NCBI GenBank assembly: GCA_944385765.1
Contig: CALWYL010000008.1
Span: 1-54,271 of the forward strand
From: an uncultured Oscillospiraceae bacterium
GTDB lineage: Bacteria > Bacillota > Clostridia > Oscillospirales > Oscillospiraceae
Length of the DNA stretch: 54,271 nucleotides
Direction of reading: 5' to 3'
Position numbers and translations under genes: made by a program. Positions 14,315 to 22,354 of this stretch are shown here, piece by piece. The notes beneath the pieces were generated by a model. It was not told the DNA's origin, did not search any database, and worked only from the letters and a program-made list of their open reading frames with translations. Position 1 is the stretch's first letter; each line of letters starts with the position of its first letter.

Positions 14315-15808
14315 TCAGCTTCCGAGCTTTTTCAGCGCCTCGTCTATGCGGCGCAGGGCCTCCTCGCGGCCCAGTATGCGGGTTATCTCCACCGCCCCGC
14401 CCGGCGTCACCTGCGTGCCGGAGACGGCTATGCGCACGGGCCACATGACGGCGGCGTTCTTCACGCCCTCGCCCTCGGCCACGGCCTTCAGCGCCTCCAG
14501 TATGGACTCGTCGTCCCAGCTGCAGAGCGCCAGGGCCTCGCGGGCCAGGCGCAGGAAGCGCGGCGCGCTCTCCAGCGTGCTCTTGCTCTTCTTGTTGACG
14601 AAGAGCTCCACATCGTAGTCGGGCAGCCGGTCGAAGAAGCTCTCCGCCCCCCCGCCGCAGCCCAGCTTCTGCGGGATTTCCGTCAGCACCTCGGTGCGCT
14701 GCTGCAAAAGCGCGGCTATGTCGGCGCTGTCAATGGCCGCATTTTTCACCGCCTGGCGGATGTACGGCTCCGCCCTGCGGTTGAAGTCCTCCGCGCTGAG
14801 CGCGCGGATGTACTCGCCGTTGAGCCAGCGCAGCTTCTCGATGTCGAATATGGCCGGCGACTTGGAGAGCCCGGAGAGGTCGAAGGCCTCCTCCAGCTCC
14901 TTGAGGGAGAATATCTCCCGCTCCCCGCCGGGGGACCAGCCGAGCAGGGCCACGTAGTTCACCACGGCCTCCGTCAGATAGCCCTGGGCTATCAGGTCCT
15001 CATAGCTGGGGTCGCCGTGGCGCTTGCTCATCTTGTTGTGCGCGTCGCGCATCACCGGCGAGCAGTGCACATACCGCGGCACGTCCCAGCCGAAGCCCTC
15101 GTAGAGCAGGTTGTACTTGGGCGCGCTGGAGAGGTACTCCGTGCCCCTCACCACGTGTGTGATGCCCATCAGGTGGTCGTCTATCACGTTGGCGAAGTTG
15201 TAGGTGGGCAGCCCGTCGCGCTTCATCAGCACCTGGTCGTCCAGGTCGGCGTTGGGCGCGGTGATGTCGCCGAATATCTCGTCGTGGAAGGTGGTCGAGC
15301 CCTCGTGCGGTATCCTCTGCCGCACCACGAACGGCTCGCCCGCGGCAGCCCGGGCCTCGGACTCCTCCCGGCTCAGGTTGCGGCAGGGGTCGTCGGCCTT
15401 TTCAAAGCCCCCCTCCGCGCCCTCCTCGGCCTTCTCGCAGAAGCAGCGGTAGGCGTGCCCGCGCTCTATCAGCCTCTCGGCGAACTCCATGTAGAGCCCC
15501 CGGCGCTCGGTCTGCACATAGGGCCCCACCGGCCCGCCCACGTCGGGCCCCTCGTCGTGGGTGAGCCCGCACTCGGCCAGCGTCTTGTATATGACGTCCA
15601 CAGCCCCCTCGACCAGCCTCTCCTGGTCGGTATCCTCTATGCGGAGGATGAATTTCCCCTTGTTCTTGCGCGCTATGAGATAGGTGTAGAGCGCCGTGCG
15701 CAGATTTCCCACGTGCATGTAGCCCGTGGGGCTGGGCGCGAAGCGCGTGCGCACCTCCCCGCGGGGTATGCGCGATTCCAGCTCGGCGAACCACTTCTCA
15801 TCCTTCAT
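14315..15808 (-). CDS. gltX: Glutamyl-tRNA synthetase
   Basis: 497 residues, class I aminoacyl-tRNA synthetase that charges tRNA-Glu. The HIGH-type motif is PSPTGYMHVGN (25-35) and the second class I motif is KMSKR (259-263). The C-terminal helical domain for anticodon contact spans about 330-490. GGAGGAG lies before the ATG and a strong promoter is at 15844-15872. No T-box leader is seen. In organisms without GlnRS this enzyme also charges tRNA-Gln for later amidation; this cannot be decided here. Confidence 0.97.
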   Translation of the reverse strand: MKDEKWFAELESRIPRGEVRTRFAPSPTGYMHVGNLRTALYTYLIARKNKGKFILRIEDTDQERLVEGAVDVIYKTLAECGLTHDEGPDVGGPVGPYVQTERRGLYMEFAERLIERGHAYRCFCEKAEEGAEGGFEKADDPCRNLSREESEARAAAGEPFVVRQRIPHEGSTTFHDEIFGDITAPNADLDDQVLMKRDGLPTYNFANVIDDHLMGITHVVRGTEYLSSAPKYNLLYEGFGWDVPRYVHCSPVMRDAHNKMSKRHGDPSYEDLIAQGYLTEAVVNYVALLGWSPGGEREIFSLKELEEAFDLSGLSKSPAIFDIEKLRWLNGEYIRALSAEDFNRRAEPYIRQAVKNAAIDSADIAALLQQRTEVLTEIPQKLGCGGGAESFFDRLPDYDVELFVNKKSKSTLESAPRFLRLAREALALCSWDDESILEALKAVAEGEGVKNAAVMWPVRIAVSGTQVTPGGAVEITRILGREEALRRIDEALKKLGS

Positions 15809-15843
15809 TACCGTTCACTCCTCCAGCTTTTTTCGCCATGCAC

Positions 15844-15872
15844 ATAATATTTTATACCCGCCACTTTGTCAA
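15844..15872 (-). promoter_or_regulatory. Promoter of gltX
   Basis: Minus strand TTGACA (15867-15872), 17-bp spacer, TATTAT (15844-15849). Short leader, no T-box elements. Confidence 0.88.
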
Positions 15873-15881
15873 GGCGGAGTA

Positions 15882-15910
15882 TTGTATTGGCCAAAAAAAC
15901 GTGCTAAAAT
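15882..15910 (+). promoter_or_regulatory. Promoter of trpS
   Basis: TTGTAT (15882-15887), 17-bp spacer, extended -10 TGC-TAAAAT (hexamer 15905-15910). Back to back with the gltX promoter, -35 boxes 9 bp apart. Confidence 0.75.
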
Positions 15911-15955
15911 AGGCCCAGCCCAAAAGCAACAAAGAACATCTGCGAGGATAACGAC

Positions 15956-16978
15956 ATGGAAGAAAAGAAACTGGACGAAAGAAAGATAATGTTCTCCGGC
16001 ATCCAGCCCAGCGGCGACCTCACCCTGGGCTCATACATGGGCGCCATCAAGAACTGGGTCGACATGATAGACGACTATAACGCCTTTTACTGCATAGTGG
16101 ACATGCACGCCATCACCGTGCGCCAGGTCCCGGCGGACCTGCGCCGCCGCACCCTGGAGCAGCTGGCGCAGTACATCGCCTGCGGGCTGGACCCGCACAA
16201 GGTCACGCTCTTCGTGCAGAGCCACAACCCCTGCCACGCGGAGCTCGGCTGGGTGCTCAACTGCTACACCATGTTCGGCGAGCTCTCCCGCATGACCCAG
16301 TTCAAGGACAAGAGCTCCAAACACGCCGACAACATAAACGGCGGCCTCTTCACCTATCCCACGCTGATGGCCGCCGACATCCTGCTCTACCAGGCGGACT
16401 TCGTCCCCGTGGGCGACGACCAGAAGCAGCACGTGGAGCTCACGCGCGACATCGCGATACGCTTCAACAACCTCTACGGCGAGACCTTCAAGGTCCCCCA
16501 GGCCTTCATCCCCCGGGTGGGCGCGCGCATCATGAGCCTGCAGGACCCCACCAGCAAGATGAGCAAGTCCGACAAGGACCCCAACGGCTGCGTGCACCTG
16601 CTGGAGAGACCCGAGGACATCATGCGCAAGTTCAAGCGCGCCGTCACCGACTCTGACACGGACGAGCACTGCGTCCGCTTCGACCCGCAGAACAAGCCCG
16701 GCGTGGCCAACCTGATGCAGATTTACTCCTCCGCCACCGGCAAGACCTTTGAGGAGATAGAGTCCGAGTTCACCGGCAAGGGCTACGGGGCCTTCAAGAC
16801 CGCCGTGGGCGAGGCCGTGGTGGAGCTGCTGCGCCCCATACAGGAGGAGACCCGCCGCATCCTGCAGGACAAGGCCTATCTGGAGGGCGTCTACAAAATG
16901 GGCGCCGAGAAGGCCTGCGCCGTCTCCTGGAAGACCCTGCGCAAGGTCTACAAGAAGCTCGGCTTCATCCCCCGGTGA
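15956..16978 (+). CDS. trpS: Tryptophanyl-tRNA synthetase
   Basis: 340 residues, a normal length. Class I synthetase for tRNA-Trp. The first motif region is GIQPSGDLTLGSYMGA (15-30), where LGSYMG takes the HIGH position, and the second is KMSKS (201-205). A GAGG site precedes the ATG. The leader is only about 40 nt and has no T-box. The gene is divergent from gltX, so two synthetases share one promoter region. Confidence 0.97.
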   Translation: MEEKKLDERKIMFSGIQPSGDLTLGSYMGAIKNWVDMIDDYNAFYCIVDMHAITVRQVPADLRRRTLEQLAQYIACGLDPHKVTLFVQSHNPCHAELGWVLNCYTMFGELSRMTQFKDKSSKHADNINGGLFTYPTLMAADILLYQADFVPVGDDQKQHVELTRDIAIRFNNLYGETFKVPQAFIPRVGARIMSLQDPTSKMSKSDKDPNGCVHLLERPEDIMRKFKRAVTDSDTDEHCVRFDPQNKPGVANLMQIYSSATGKTFEEIESEFTGKGYGAFKTAVGEAVVELLRPIQEETRRILQDKAYLEGVYKMGAEKACAVSWKTLRKVYKKLGFIPR

Positions 16979-16998
16979 GCCTGGCACATACGACGATT

Positions 16999-17034
16999 AA
17001 GGCCCCGCGGGCCGCATCCGGTCTGCGGGGCCTG
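16999..17034 (+). terminator. Weak hairpin after trpS, no T run
   Basis: AGGCCCCGC and GCGGGGCCT can pair after the trpS stop, but the 3' side reads TGTGATTGG. Read-through into tagO is likely. Confidence 0.35.
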
Positions 17035-17054
17035 TGATTGGAGCAGGATAACAG

Positions 17055-18188
17055 ATGATACGATTCTCCGCGCTTTGGCTGCAAATACTGCTGACCATAG
17101 CCGTCGGCTTCGCCGTCAGCTTTGCCTCCACCCCCATAGTGAAGGGCTTTGCGCAGAAGGTGGGCGCCATAGACGTGCCGCGCGACGGCCGGCGCGTACA
17201 CGACCACCCCATACCCCGCATGGGCGGGCTGGCCATATTCCTCGGCTTCCTCATCAGCGTGGTGCTGTTCATCGACATCACGCGCGAGGTGCGGGGCATC
17301 CTCTTGGGGGCCGTGCTGATAGTGGCCTGCGGCGCCATTGACGACGTTATCTCCCTGCGCGCCTGGATTAAGCTCCTGGTGCAGATAGCCGCCGCCGTCG
17401 TCGCCGTGCTCCACGGCGTGGTGATAGAGGTTTTCCGCAACCCCAATATCTTCAGCGACAACGAGGCACTGATACTCGGCGCGCTGGCCGTGCCCGTGAC
17501 CATACTGTGGATTGTCGGCATCACCAACAGCGTCAACCTGATAGACGGCCTGGACGGCCTGGCCGTCGGCGTCTCCACCATCGCCTCCACCACCATGTTC
17601 GTGGTGGCCCTGCTGGTGTCGGAGGGCGGCGTGGCCGTCATATTGGCCGCGCTGATGGGCGCCTGCCTGGGCTTCATGCCCTACAACCTCAACCCGGCCA
17701 AGATATTCATGGGCGACACGGGCTCGCTGCTGCTGGGCTACGTGCTGGCCACGGTCTCCGTGGTGGGCATGTTCAAGTTCTACGCCATAGTCACCTTCGT
17801 GGTGCCCATTCTGGCCCTCTTCCTGCCGCTGTTCGACACGCTCTGCGCCATCGTGCGCCGGCTGCTGCGCGGCCAGAGCCCCATGCACCCGGACCGCGGC
17901 CACCTGCACCACCGGCTGATTGACATGGGCCTCAGCCAGAAGCAGGCCGTGGCCGTGCTCTATTCCCTCTCCGCCGTGCTCGGCCTCTGCGCCGTGGTGC
18001 TCGCCACCAGCGGCGCGCTGAGGACCTTCCTGCTCGTAGCAGCCGCCGCGGCCGCCGTGGCCGTGGGCGTGTTCATCAAGCGCACCTTCAAGGGCCACAA
18101 GTACCACCCGCCTGTGGACCCCTCCTGCCCCGGCGAGGAGGAGCACATGCACCGCCGCGACCACGGCAAGGAGGAAGGCCATGAGTGA
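17055..18188 (+). CDS. tagO: UDP-GlcNAc:undecaprenyl-phosphate GlcNAc-1-phosphate transferase
   Basis: 377 residues with about ten to eleven membrane helices. It transfers GlcNAc-1-phosphate to the lipid carrier at the inner face of the membrane, the first step of wall teichoic acid or related glycopolymers. Family residues are present: Asp96-Asp97, NLIDGLDG (161-168), MGDTGS (219-224) and HLHHRL (284-289). The C-terminus is a His/Glu-rich cytoplasmic tail (about 350-377), which is unusual. GGAGCAGGATAA lies before the ATG. The last 8 bp overlap the start of the 2-epimerase gene, so the two are coupled. WecA is the alternative name for the same family. Confidence 0.9.
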   Translation: MIRFSALWLQILLTIAVGFAVSFASTPIVKGFAQKVGAIDVPRDGRRVHDHPIPRMGGLAIFLGFLISVVLFIDITREVRGILLGAVLIVACGAIDDVISLRAWIKLLVQIAAAVVAVLHGVVIEVFRNPNIFSDNEALILGALAVPVTILWIVGITNSVNLIDGLDGLAVGVSTIASTTMFVVALLVSEGGVAVILAALMGACLGFMPYNLNPAKIFMGDTGSLLLGYVLATVSVVGMFKFYAIVTFVVPILALFLPLFDTLCAIVRRLLRGQSPMHPDRGHLHHRLIDMGLSQKQAVAVLYSLSAVLGLCAVVLATSGALRTFLLVAAAAAAVAVGVFIKRTFKGHKYHPPVDPSCPGEEEHMHRRDHGKEEGHE

Positions 18189-19326
18189 CATCCGGGTCCT
18201 CTCCGTGTTCGGCACCCGTCCCGAGGCCATCAAGATGGCCCCCCTGGTGCTGGAGCTGCGCCGCCGCGCCGGCATAGACGCCCAGGTCTGCGTCACCGCG
18301 CAGCACCGCGAGATGCTCGACGGCGTCCTCGGCGTGTTCGGCATCCGGCCCGAATATGACCTCGACATAATGCGCGCCGGCCAGACCCTCTCGGACATCA
18401 CCTCGCGGGTCCTCGCCGGACTGGACGGCGTGCTGAAGAGCGCCGCGCCGGATCTGGTGCTCGTCCACGGCGACACCACCACCACCTTCGCCGCCGCCCT
18501 CTCCGCCTTTTACGCCCGCATCCCCTGCGGGCACGTGGAGGCCGGGCTGCGCACGCACGACCGCTGGTCCCCCTGGCCGGAGGAGATGAACCGCCGCCTG
18601 GTGGGCCAGCTCAGCACCATGCACTTCGCCCCCACGGCCAGCAACGCCGCCAATTTGCGCCGCGAGGGCGTGGAGGGCGGCATATACGTCACCGGCAACA
18701 CCGTCATCGACGCCCTGGGCTACACCGCCCGCGGCGAGGGCTTCAGCTCGGAGGAGCTGCGCGCCCTGCCCCTGGCCGGGCGCAGGGTCATCGCCCTCAC
18801 CTGCCACCGCCGGGAGAATTACGGCGAGCCCATGCGCCACATCTTCGCCGCCGTGCGGGAGATAGCCGCCCGTTTTGCGGACGTGTTCTTCGTCTACCCC
18901 GTCCATCTCAGCCCCGCCGTGCGCGGCGCGGCCCGCGAGTGCCTCTCCGGCGCGGAGAACATCGCCCTCATCGAGCCGCTCTCCGCCGTGGACATGCACC
19001 GCCTGATGGCCCGCAGCTATCTGGTGATGACCGACTCCGGGGGCATCCAGGAGGAGGCCCCGGCCCTGGGCAAGCCCGTGCTCGTCCTCCGGCGGGAGAC
19101 CGAGCGCCCCGAGGCCGTGGCGGCCGGCACGGTGAAGATAGCCGGCACGGAGACGGACGAGATAGTCCGCCTGGCCTCCGAGCTGCTCACGGACCGCGGC
19201 GCCTACGAGCGCATGGCCCAGGCCGTGAACCCCTATGGCGACGGCCGCGCCAGCGAGCGCATCGCCGGCGCCATAGAATACGCCTTTGGCCTGGCCGGCG
19301 AGCCCCCCCAGGAGTTTCACCCATGA
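18181..19326 (+). CDS. mnaA: UDP-N-acetylglucosamine 2-epimerase (non-hydrolysing)
   Basis: 381 residues, a normal length for MnaA/WecB, which interconverts UDP-GlcNAc and UDP-ManNAc in the cytosol. Typical marks are FGTRPEAIKMAPL (10-22), VHGDTTT, HVEAGLRTHD, TCHRRENYG and TDSGGIQEE. UDP-ManNAc is the donor for the second sugar of wall teichoic acid linkage units, which fits the tagO neighbour. AAGGAGGA lies before the ATG. The stop codon overlaps the ATG of the next gene (ATGA). Confidence 0.95.
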   Translation: MSDIRVLSVFGTRPEAIKMAPLVLELRRRAGIDAQVCVTAQHREMLDGVLGVFGIRPEYDLDIMRAGQTLSDITSRVLAGLDGVLKSAAPDLVLVHGDTTTTFAAALSAFYARIPCGHVEAGLRTHDRWSPWPEEMNRRLVGQLSTMHFAPTASNAANLRREGVEGGIYVTGNTVIDALGYTARGEGFSSEELRALPLAGRRVIALTCHRRENYGEPMRHIFAAVREIAARFADVFFVYPVHLSPAVRGAARECLSGAENIALIEPLSAVDMHRLMARSYLVMTDSGGIQEEAPALGKPVLVLRRETERPEAVAAGTVKIAGTETDEIVRLASELLTDRGAYERMAQAVNPYGDGRASERIAGAIEYAFGLAGEPPQEFHP

Positions 19327-20066
19327 AGAAGAAACACATCCTTGCCATAGTCCTCACCGCCCTGGCCGCCCTGGTGGTGCTCTACGCGCTCTTCTGGCGC
19401 GAGACCGCCGGGCAGACCACCGTGGTGTCCCTGCCCTCTCCCGAGCCGGCGGAGAGCGCCCCCGTGGAGAGCGCCCCGGCGGAGGAGTTCGCCTCCGTCA
19501 CGGCGGACACGGTGCAGGCCGCCCTCAGCTCCCTCTCCCGCCCGGCCAGCTACTCCCGCGCCGTCACCATCAGCTATTTCTGGGCCGGCGGCCACAGCAG
19601 CAGCGAGCTCTACTCCTGGGTGGACGGCGAGCGCACCAAGATACGCATCCCCCTGGGCAGCGACTACGAGAACATCCTCGTTGACGGCGAGGCGCTCTAC
19701 ATATGGTACGACTCCGTCCCCGCGGAGACCTATTCCGGCCCCTCGGGCGGCAGCCAGGAGGCGGACAGGTGGCTGCGCTGCCTCAGCTACGAGGAGCTGC
19801 TCGAGCTGCCATCCACGGAGATTTTCGCCGCCTCCTATGAACAGTACAACGGCGAGAGCTGCATATATGTGGAGTACAACAGCGGCGAGCTGGGCTATAC
19901 AAACCACATCTACGTCTCCGCCTCCACCGGCTTGCTGATGCGCGCGGAGACCTACGACTCCACCGGCCTCATATACAGCATGGAGTCCGGCGCCGTGGAG
20001 CTCTCCACCCCCCAGGAGGGGGTGTTCATCCCGCCCTACCTCGAGGATGCGGGCGGCGAGGGCTGA
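19323..20066 (+). CDS. Membrane-anchored exported protein of unknown function, coupled to mnaA
   Basis: 247 residues. Signal anchor at about 5-24 (basic MKKKH then hydrophobic), no lipobox Cys. Residues 35-55 are a Pro/Ser/Glu-rich linker. The rest is beta-strand-rich with alternating aromatic residues (SELYSWVDGERTKIRI, GEALYIWYD, GLLMRAETYDSTG), a pattern reminiscent of LolA/LppX-like folds that hold lipids; this is a weak resemblance only. The ATG overlaps the mnaA stop by four bases, so it is made with the wall-glycopolymer enzymes and faces the wall. An accessory role in that pathway is inference. Confidence 0.7.
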   Translation: MKKKHILAIVLTALAALVVLYALFWRETAGQTTVVSLPSPEPAESAPVESAPAEEFASVTADTVQAALSSLSRPASYSRAVTISYFWAGGHSSSELYSWVDGERTKIRIPLGSDYENILVDGEALYIWYDSVPAETYSGPSGGSQEADRWLRCLSYEELLELPSTEIFAASYEQYNGESCIYVEYNSGELGYTNHIYVSASTGLLMRAETYDSTGLIYSMESGAVELSTPQEGVFIPPYLEDAGGEG

Positions 20067-20076
20067 GTATGTAGCC

Positions 20077-20493
20077 TCACAGGAACAGCATGGCCCCCAT
20101 TATTATCAGCAGCTCCCGGTCCCCGCTCTCGCGGTACATGAGATAGAGTATCAGCATCAGCAGAAGGTCCTCCGTCTCCAGCGAGTCCGGCAGCAATCGG
20201 GAGAGCAGCGCCTCCAGCGACGATGGCAGGCCGGATATCAGCCCACCCAGCCCGCCGCCCCTCCCCGGCGGCGGGCTCTTCGCGCCCAAGCCGGCCCTGC
20301 GGCAGTTCCCCGCCGGCCTCTCCGGAGGCCGCTGAGGCGGGTGCTCCCCCGCCGGCGCGCCCTCCGGCCGCCCCTCGGGGCGCCGGGTCGGCGGCGTGCC
20401 CATCAGCGGGGCGTGCGCCGCGTGCCGCGCGCGCGGCAGCTCCGGCTCCGGCATCCTGATAAACCTCCCCGTGTTCCCGTCGTACTTATTCAT
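20077..20493 (-). CDS. Small protein with Pro/Arg-rich head and hydrophobic tail, unknown
   Basis: 138 residues. The first 80 are rich in Pro, Arg and Gly and look disordered. The last 45 contain SGLPSSLEALLSRLLPDS and then an acidic Glu-Thr-Glu-Asp followed by two short hydrophobic stretches (DLLLMLILYLMYRESGDREL and LLIIMGAMLFL) that could lie on or in the membrane. AAGGAGGG precedes the ATG. Its first 8 bp overlap the upstream small gene. Third of a three-gene cluster; I recognise the tail style from clostridial genomes but no function. Confidence 0.6.
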   Translation of the reverse strand: MNKYDGNTGRFIRMPEPELPRARHAAHAPLMGTPPTRRPEGRPEGAPAGEHPPQRPPERPAGNCRRAGLGAKSPPPGRGGGLGGLISGLPSSLEALLSRLLPDSLETEDLLLMLILYLMYRESGDRELLIIMGAMLFL

Positions 20494-20860
20494 CGGCCCC
20501 CTCCTTCCCCAGCTCGCCCAGCGCCAGCTCGGCGATGGAGGCCAGCCTGGCCAGGCGTATGGCCCGGTCCATCTTCTCCCTTCTCCGCTCCGAGAGATAG
20601 GGCCGCATCGCCTCCAGCAGCGCCCGCTCCTCTCTCTTGTCTCCCTGCCGCCTCATGAGGGCGGCTATGCGGGATAGCAGCGCGGGGTCGAAGCCCATCC
20701 CCTCCGCGTCACCGCCGTCCGGCCTCCGCCGCGGCGCGCGCTCGCCCCGCTCGTCCCCCTCGTTTTCCCCGCCGAAGAGCGACTCGGCAAAGCCGGATAT
20801 CCTGGACATCATCTGGGGGTCTGACAGTATCTGGTTCAGCCTGTCGCCGAATTCGTCCAC
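20486..20860 (-). CDS. Small helical protein of unknown function
   Basis: 124 residues from the GTG at 20860. A GTG nine bases further up (20869) lies inside the GGAGG of the ribosome site and cannot be the start. The N-terminus (DRLNQILSDPQMMSRISG) is amphipathic, residues about 30-60 are charged and probably disordered, and the C-terminal half (ERALLEAMRPYLSERRREKM) is a charged helical bundle with many Arg, suggesting nucleic-acid or protein binding. Function unknown. Middle gene of the cluster 20077-21107. Confidence 0.6.
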   Translation of the reverse strand: MDEFGDRLNQILSDPQMMSRISGFAESLFGGENEGDERGERAPRRRPDGGDAEGMGFDPALLSRIAALMRRQGDKREERALLEAMRPYLSERRREKMDRAIRLARLASIAELALGELGKEGADE

Positions 20861-20873
20861 GGCGGGCACCTCC

Positions 20874-21107
20874 TCACTTCATGGCTTCCCTGACCCTCTG
20901 GGCCAGCGCGCGCCCCTCCTCTGTCTCCAGCAGGCGCGCCAGCATCCCCCTCAGGGCCTCCTGGTCCCCGGAGAGGGCCGCCCTCTGCAGGCTCTTTTCG
21001 TCCAGCAGCCCGCTCAGTTTCCTGCATTCCGGGGACTCGGCCGCGGCGCGGAGCTTCTCCGCCTTGCCGCTGCTCTGCAGCTCCCGGGCCAGCTTTTCAA
21101 AATCCAT
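20874..21107 (-). CDS. Small soluble protein of unknown function
   Basis: 77 residues, all-helical by appearance, with no Cys-pair, signal or membrane segment. The sequence alternates short helices (MDFEKLARELQSSGKAEKL, then RMLARL-like leucine heptads). AGGAGGT lies before the ATG. Ten bases separate its stop from the next ribosome site, so the three genes form one operon on the minus strand, divergent from the phosphoesterase gene. Confidence 0.6.
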   Translation of the reverse strand: MDFEKLARELQSSGKAEKLRAAAESPECRKLSGLLDEKSLQRAALSGDQEALRGMLARLLETEEGRALAQRVREAMK

Positions 21108-21164
21108 GGCGCTCTACCTCCTGCGCCATTATATTCACTCCCACACGAGAGGTGCTTGACTGCA

Positions 21165-21635
21165 ATGAAGCTCGCCGTTTTCTCCGACACCCACGGCTCC
21201 ACCGCCTCCATGGTCTCCGCCGTCCGCCGCCTGAGGCCGGACATGGTGGTGCACCTCGGCGACTGCACGCGCGACACCGCCGTGCTCTCCGCCGAGTTCC
21301 CCCAAATACCCCTGCACTCAGTCAGCGGGAACTGCGATTTCGCCTCCCGCGAGAGCGACATGGAGCTCTTCTTCGCCGGCCCTGTCAAGGTCTTTGCCAC
21401 CCACGGCCACCGCTACGGCGTCAAGCTCTCGCTCGACTCCCTGCTCAACTCCGCCCACTTCGCCGGTGCCCGCCTGGTGCTCTACGGACACACGCACTCG
21501 GCGCGCATCGACTGCTGGGGGGAGATGACGGTGGTCAACCCCGGCGCGGCCGGTGCCGGAAGCCGCCCCTCCTTCGCCCTCATAGAGATTACTGACGAGG
21601 GCGCCATAGTCCCCCGCCTGGTGGAACTGACGTAA
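21165..21635 (+). CDS. YfcE/MJ0936-family metallophosphoesterase
   Basis: 156 residues. Metal-binding motifs are SDTHG (7-11), HLGDCTRD, a GNCD-type motif (VSGNCDF), THGHRYG and YGHTHSAR, all normal for the two-metal calcineurin-like fold. Family members hydrolyse phosphodiesters in vitro; the cellular substrate is not known. I start at the ATG at 21165 with GAGAGG upstream; the long frame before it has no homology to the family. In many Firmicutes this gene sits after rdgB, which is not here. The stop codon touches the terminator at 21632-21675. Confidence 0.85.
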   Translation: MKLAVFSDTHGSTASMVSAVRRLRPDMVVHLGDCTRDTAVLSAEFPQIPLHSVSGNCDFASRESDMELFFAGPVKVFATHGHRYGVKLSLDSLLNSAHFAGARLVLYGHTHSARIDCWGEMTVVNPGAAGAGSRPSFALIEITDEGAIVPRLVELT

Positions 21636-21675
21636 AAAACAAACCCCTGTGGGCTGTTTCAGCGCCCACAGGGGT
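21632..21675. terminator. Bidirectional intrinsic terminator, stronger on the minus strand
   Basis: 12-bp stem ACCCCTGTGGGC / GCCCACAGGGGT (21643-21654 with 21664-21675). The minus-strand side continues TTGTTTTTTAC; the plus side CATTTTC. Confidence 0.82.
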
Positions 21676-21697
21676 CATTTTCTGCCGTTTTTGAAGC

Positions 21698-22321
21698 TCA
21701 GGTGTTCTTCATGATGACGCTCTCCACCGTGTCCGCCACGTGCTCGCAGGCGTCGACACAGTACTCGAGCGAGCTGTAGACGTCCCTCCAGCTTATCACG
21801 GTCAGCACGTCGGAGCAGGTGGTGTGCAGCTCATGCAGGCTGCTGATGTACAGCGCGTCCGCCTCCTCCTCCATGGTGTTGATGTTGATTATGTGCTCAT
21901 GCAGCTTCTTGGCGTTCTTCAGCGAGGAGAAGGAGCCCAGCATCTCCCGCACCTCTTCGCAGCATTTTATGGCCACGTCCACCAGCTTGAGCGCGTCCGG
22001 CCGGATGCTGCGGACGTTGTTGCAGTATATCATCAGCAGCACGTCCTCAATCTTGTCGGTCATCTCGTCTATGTTCTGGCTGAGCTGTATGATGTCCTCG
22101 CGCTCTATGGGCGTGATAAAGGCCCGGGCCAGCACGTTGAGCATCTCGTGCTTCTTCTCGTCGGCCGCGTGCTCCACGGCGTGCATCTCGTCGAGCTTCT
22201 CGTGTATGTGCTCCGGGTCGAAGTCCTGCAGCCACGCGTGCAGCAGGTGGGCCGCCTGGCAGGCGCAGTCGGCGCAGGCGCAGAAGTTCTCAAAATAATA
22301 GGCGTCTTGCTTTTTGGACAT
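21698..22321 (-). CDS. DUF47 (PhoU-like) phosphate transport accessory protein
   Basis: 207 residues, all-helical. The DUF47 family is related to PhoU and is usually paired with Pit permeases, as here (33 bp from pit). Acidic helices with E/DxxxD repeats (DEMHAVEHAADEKKHEM, SQNIDEMTDKIED) are the metal-binding type seen in PhoU proteins. The N-terminus carries four Cys or His-Cys pairs (FCACADCACQAAH), which is unusual and could bind a metal. It probably restrains or tunes Pit in response to phosphate. Confidence 0.88.
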   Translation of the reverse strand: MSKKQDAYYFENFCACADCACQAAHLLHAWLQDFDPEHIHEKLDEMHAVEHAADEKKHEMLNVLARAFITPIEREDIIQLSQNIDEMTDKIEDVLLMIYCNNVRSIRPDALKLVDVAIKCCEEVREMLGSFSSLKNAKKLHEHIININTMEEEADALYISSLHELHTTCSDVLTVISWRDVYSSLEYCVDACEHVADTVESVIMKNT

Positions 22322-22354
22322 GTCCTTATCCCCCTGATACTGTCTCTATGTCGA

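Noticed and set aside
15809..15955. T-box leader in front of gltX or trpS
   Set aside because: Leaders are only some 30-40 nt and the T-box core AGGGTGGNACCGCG is absent.
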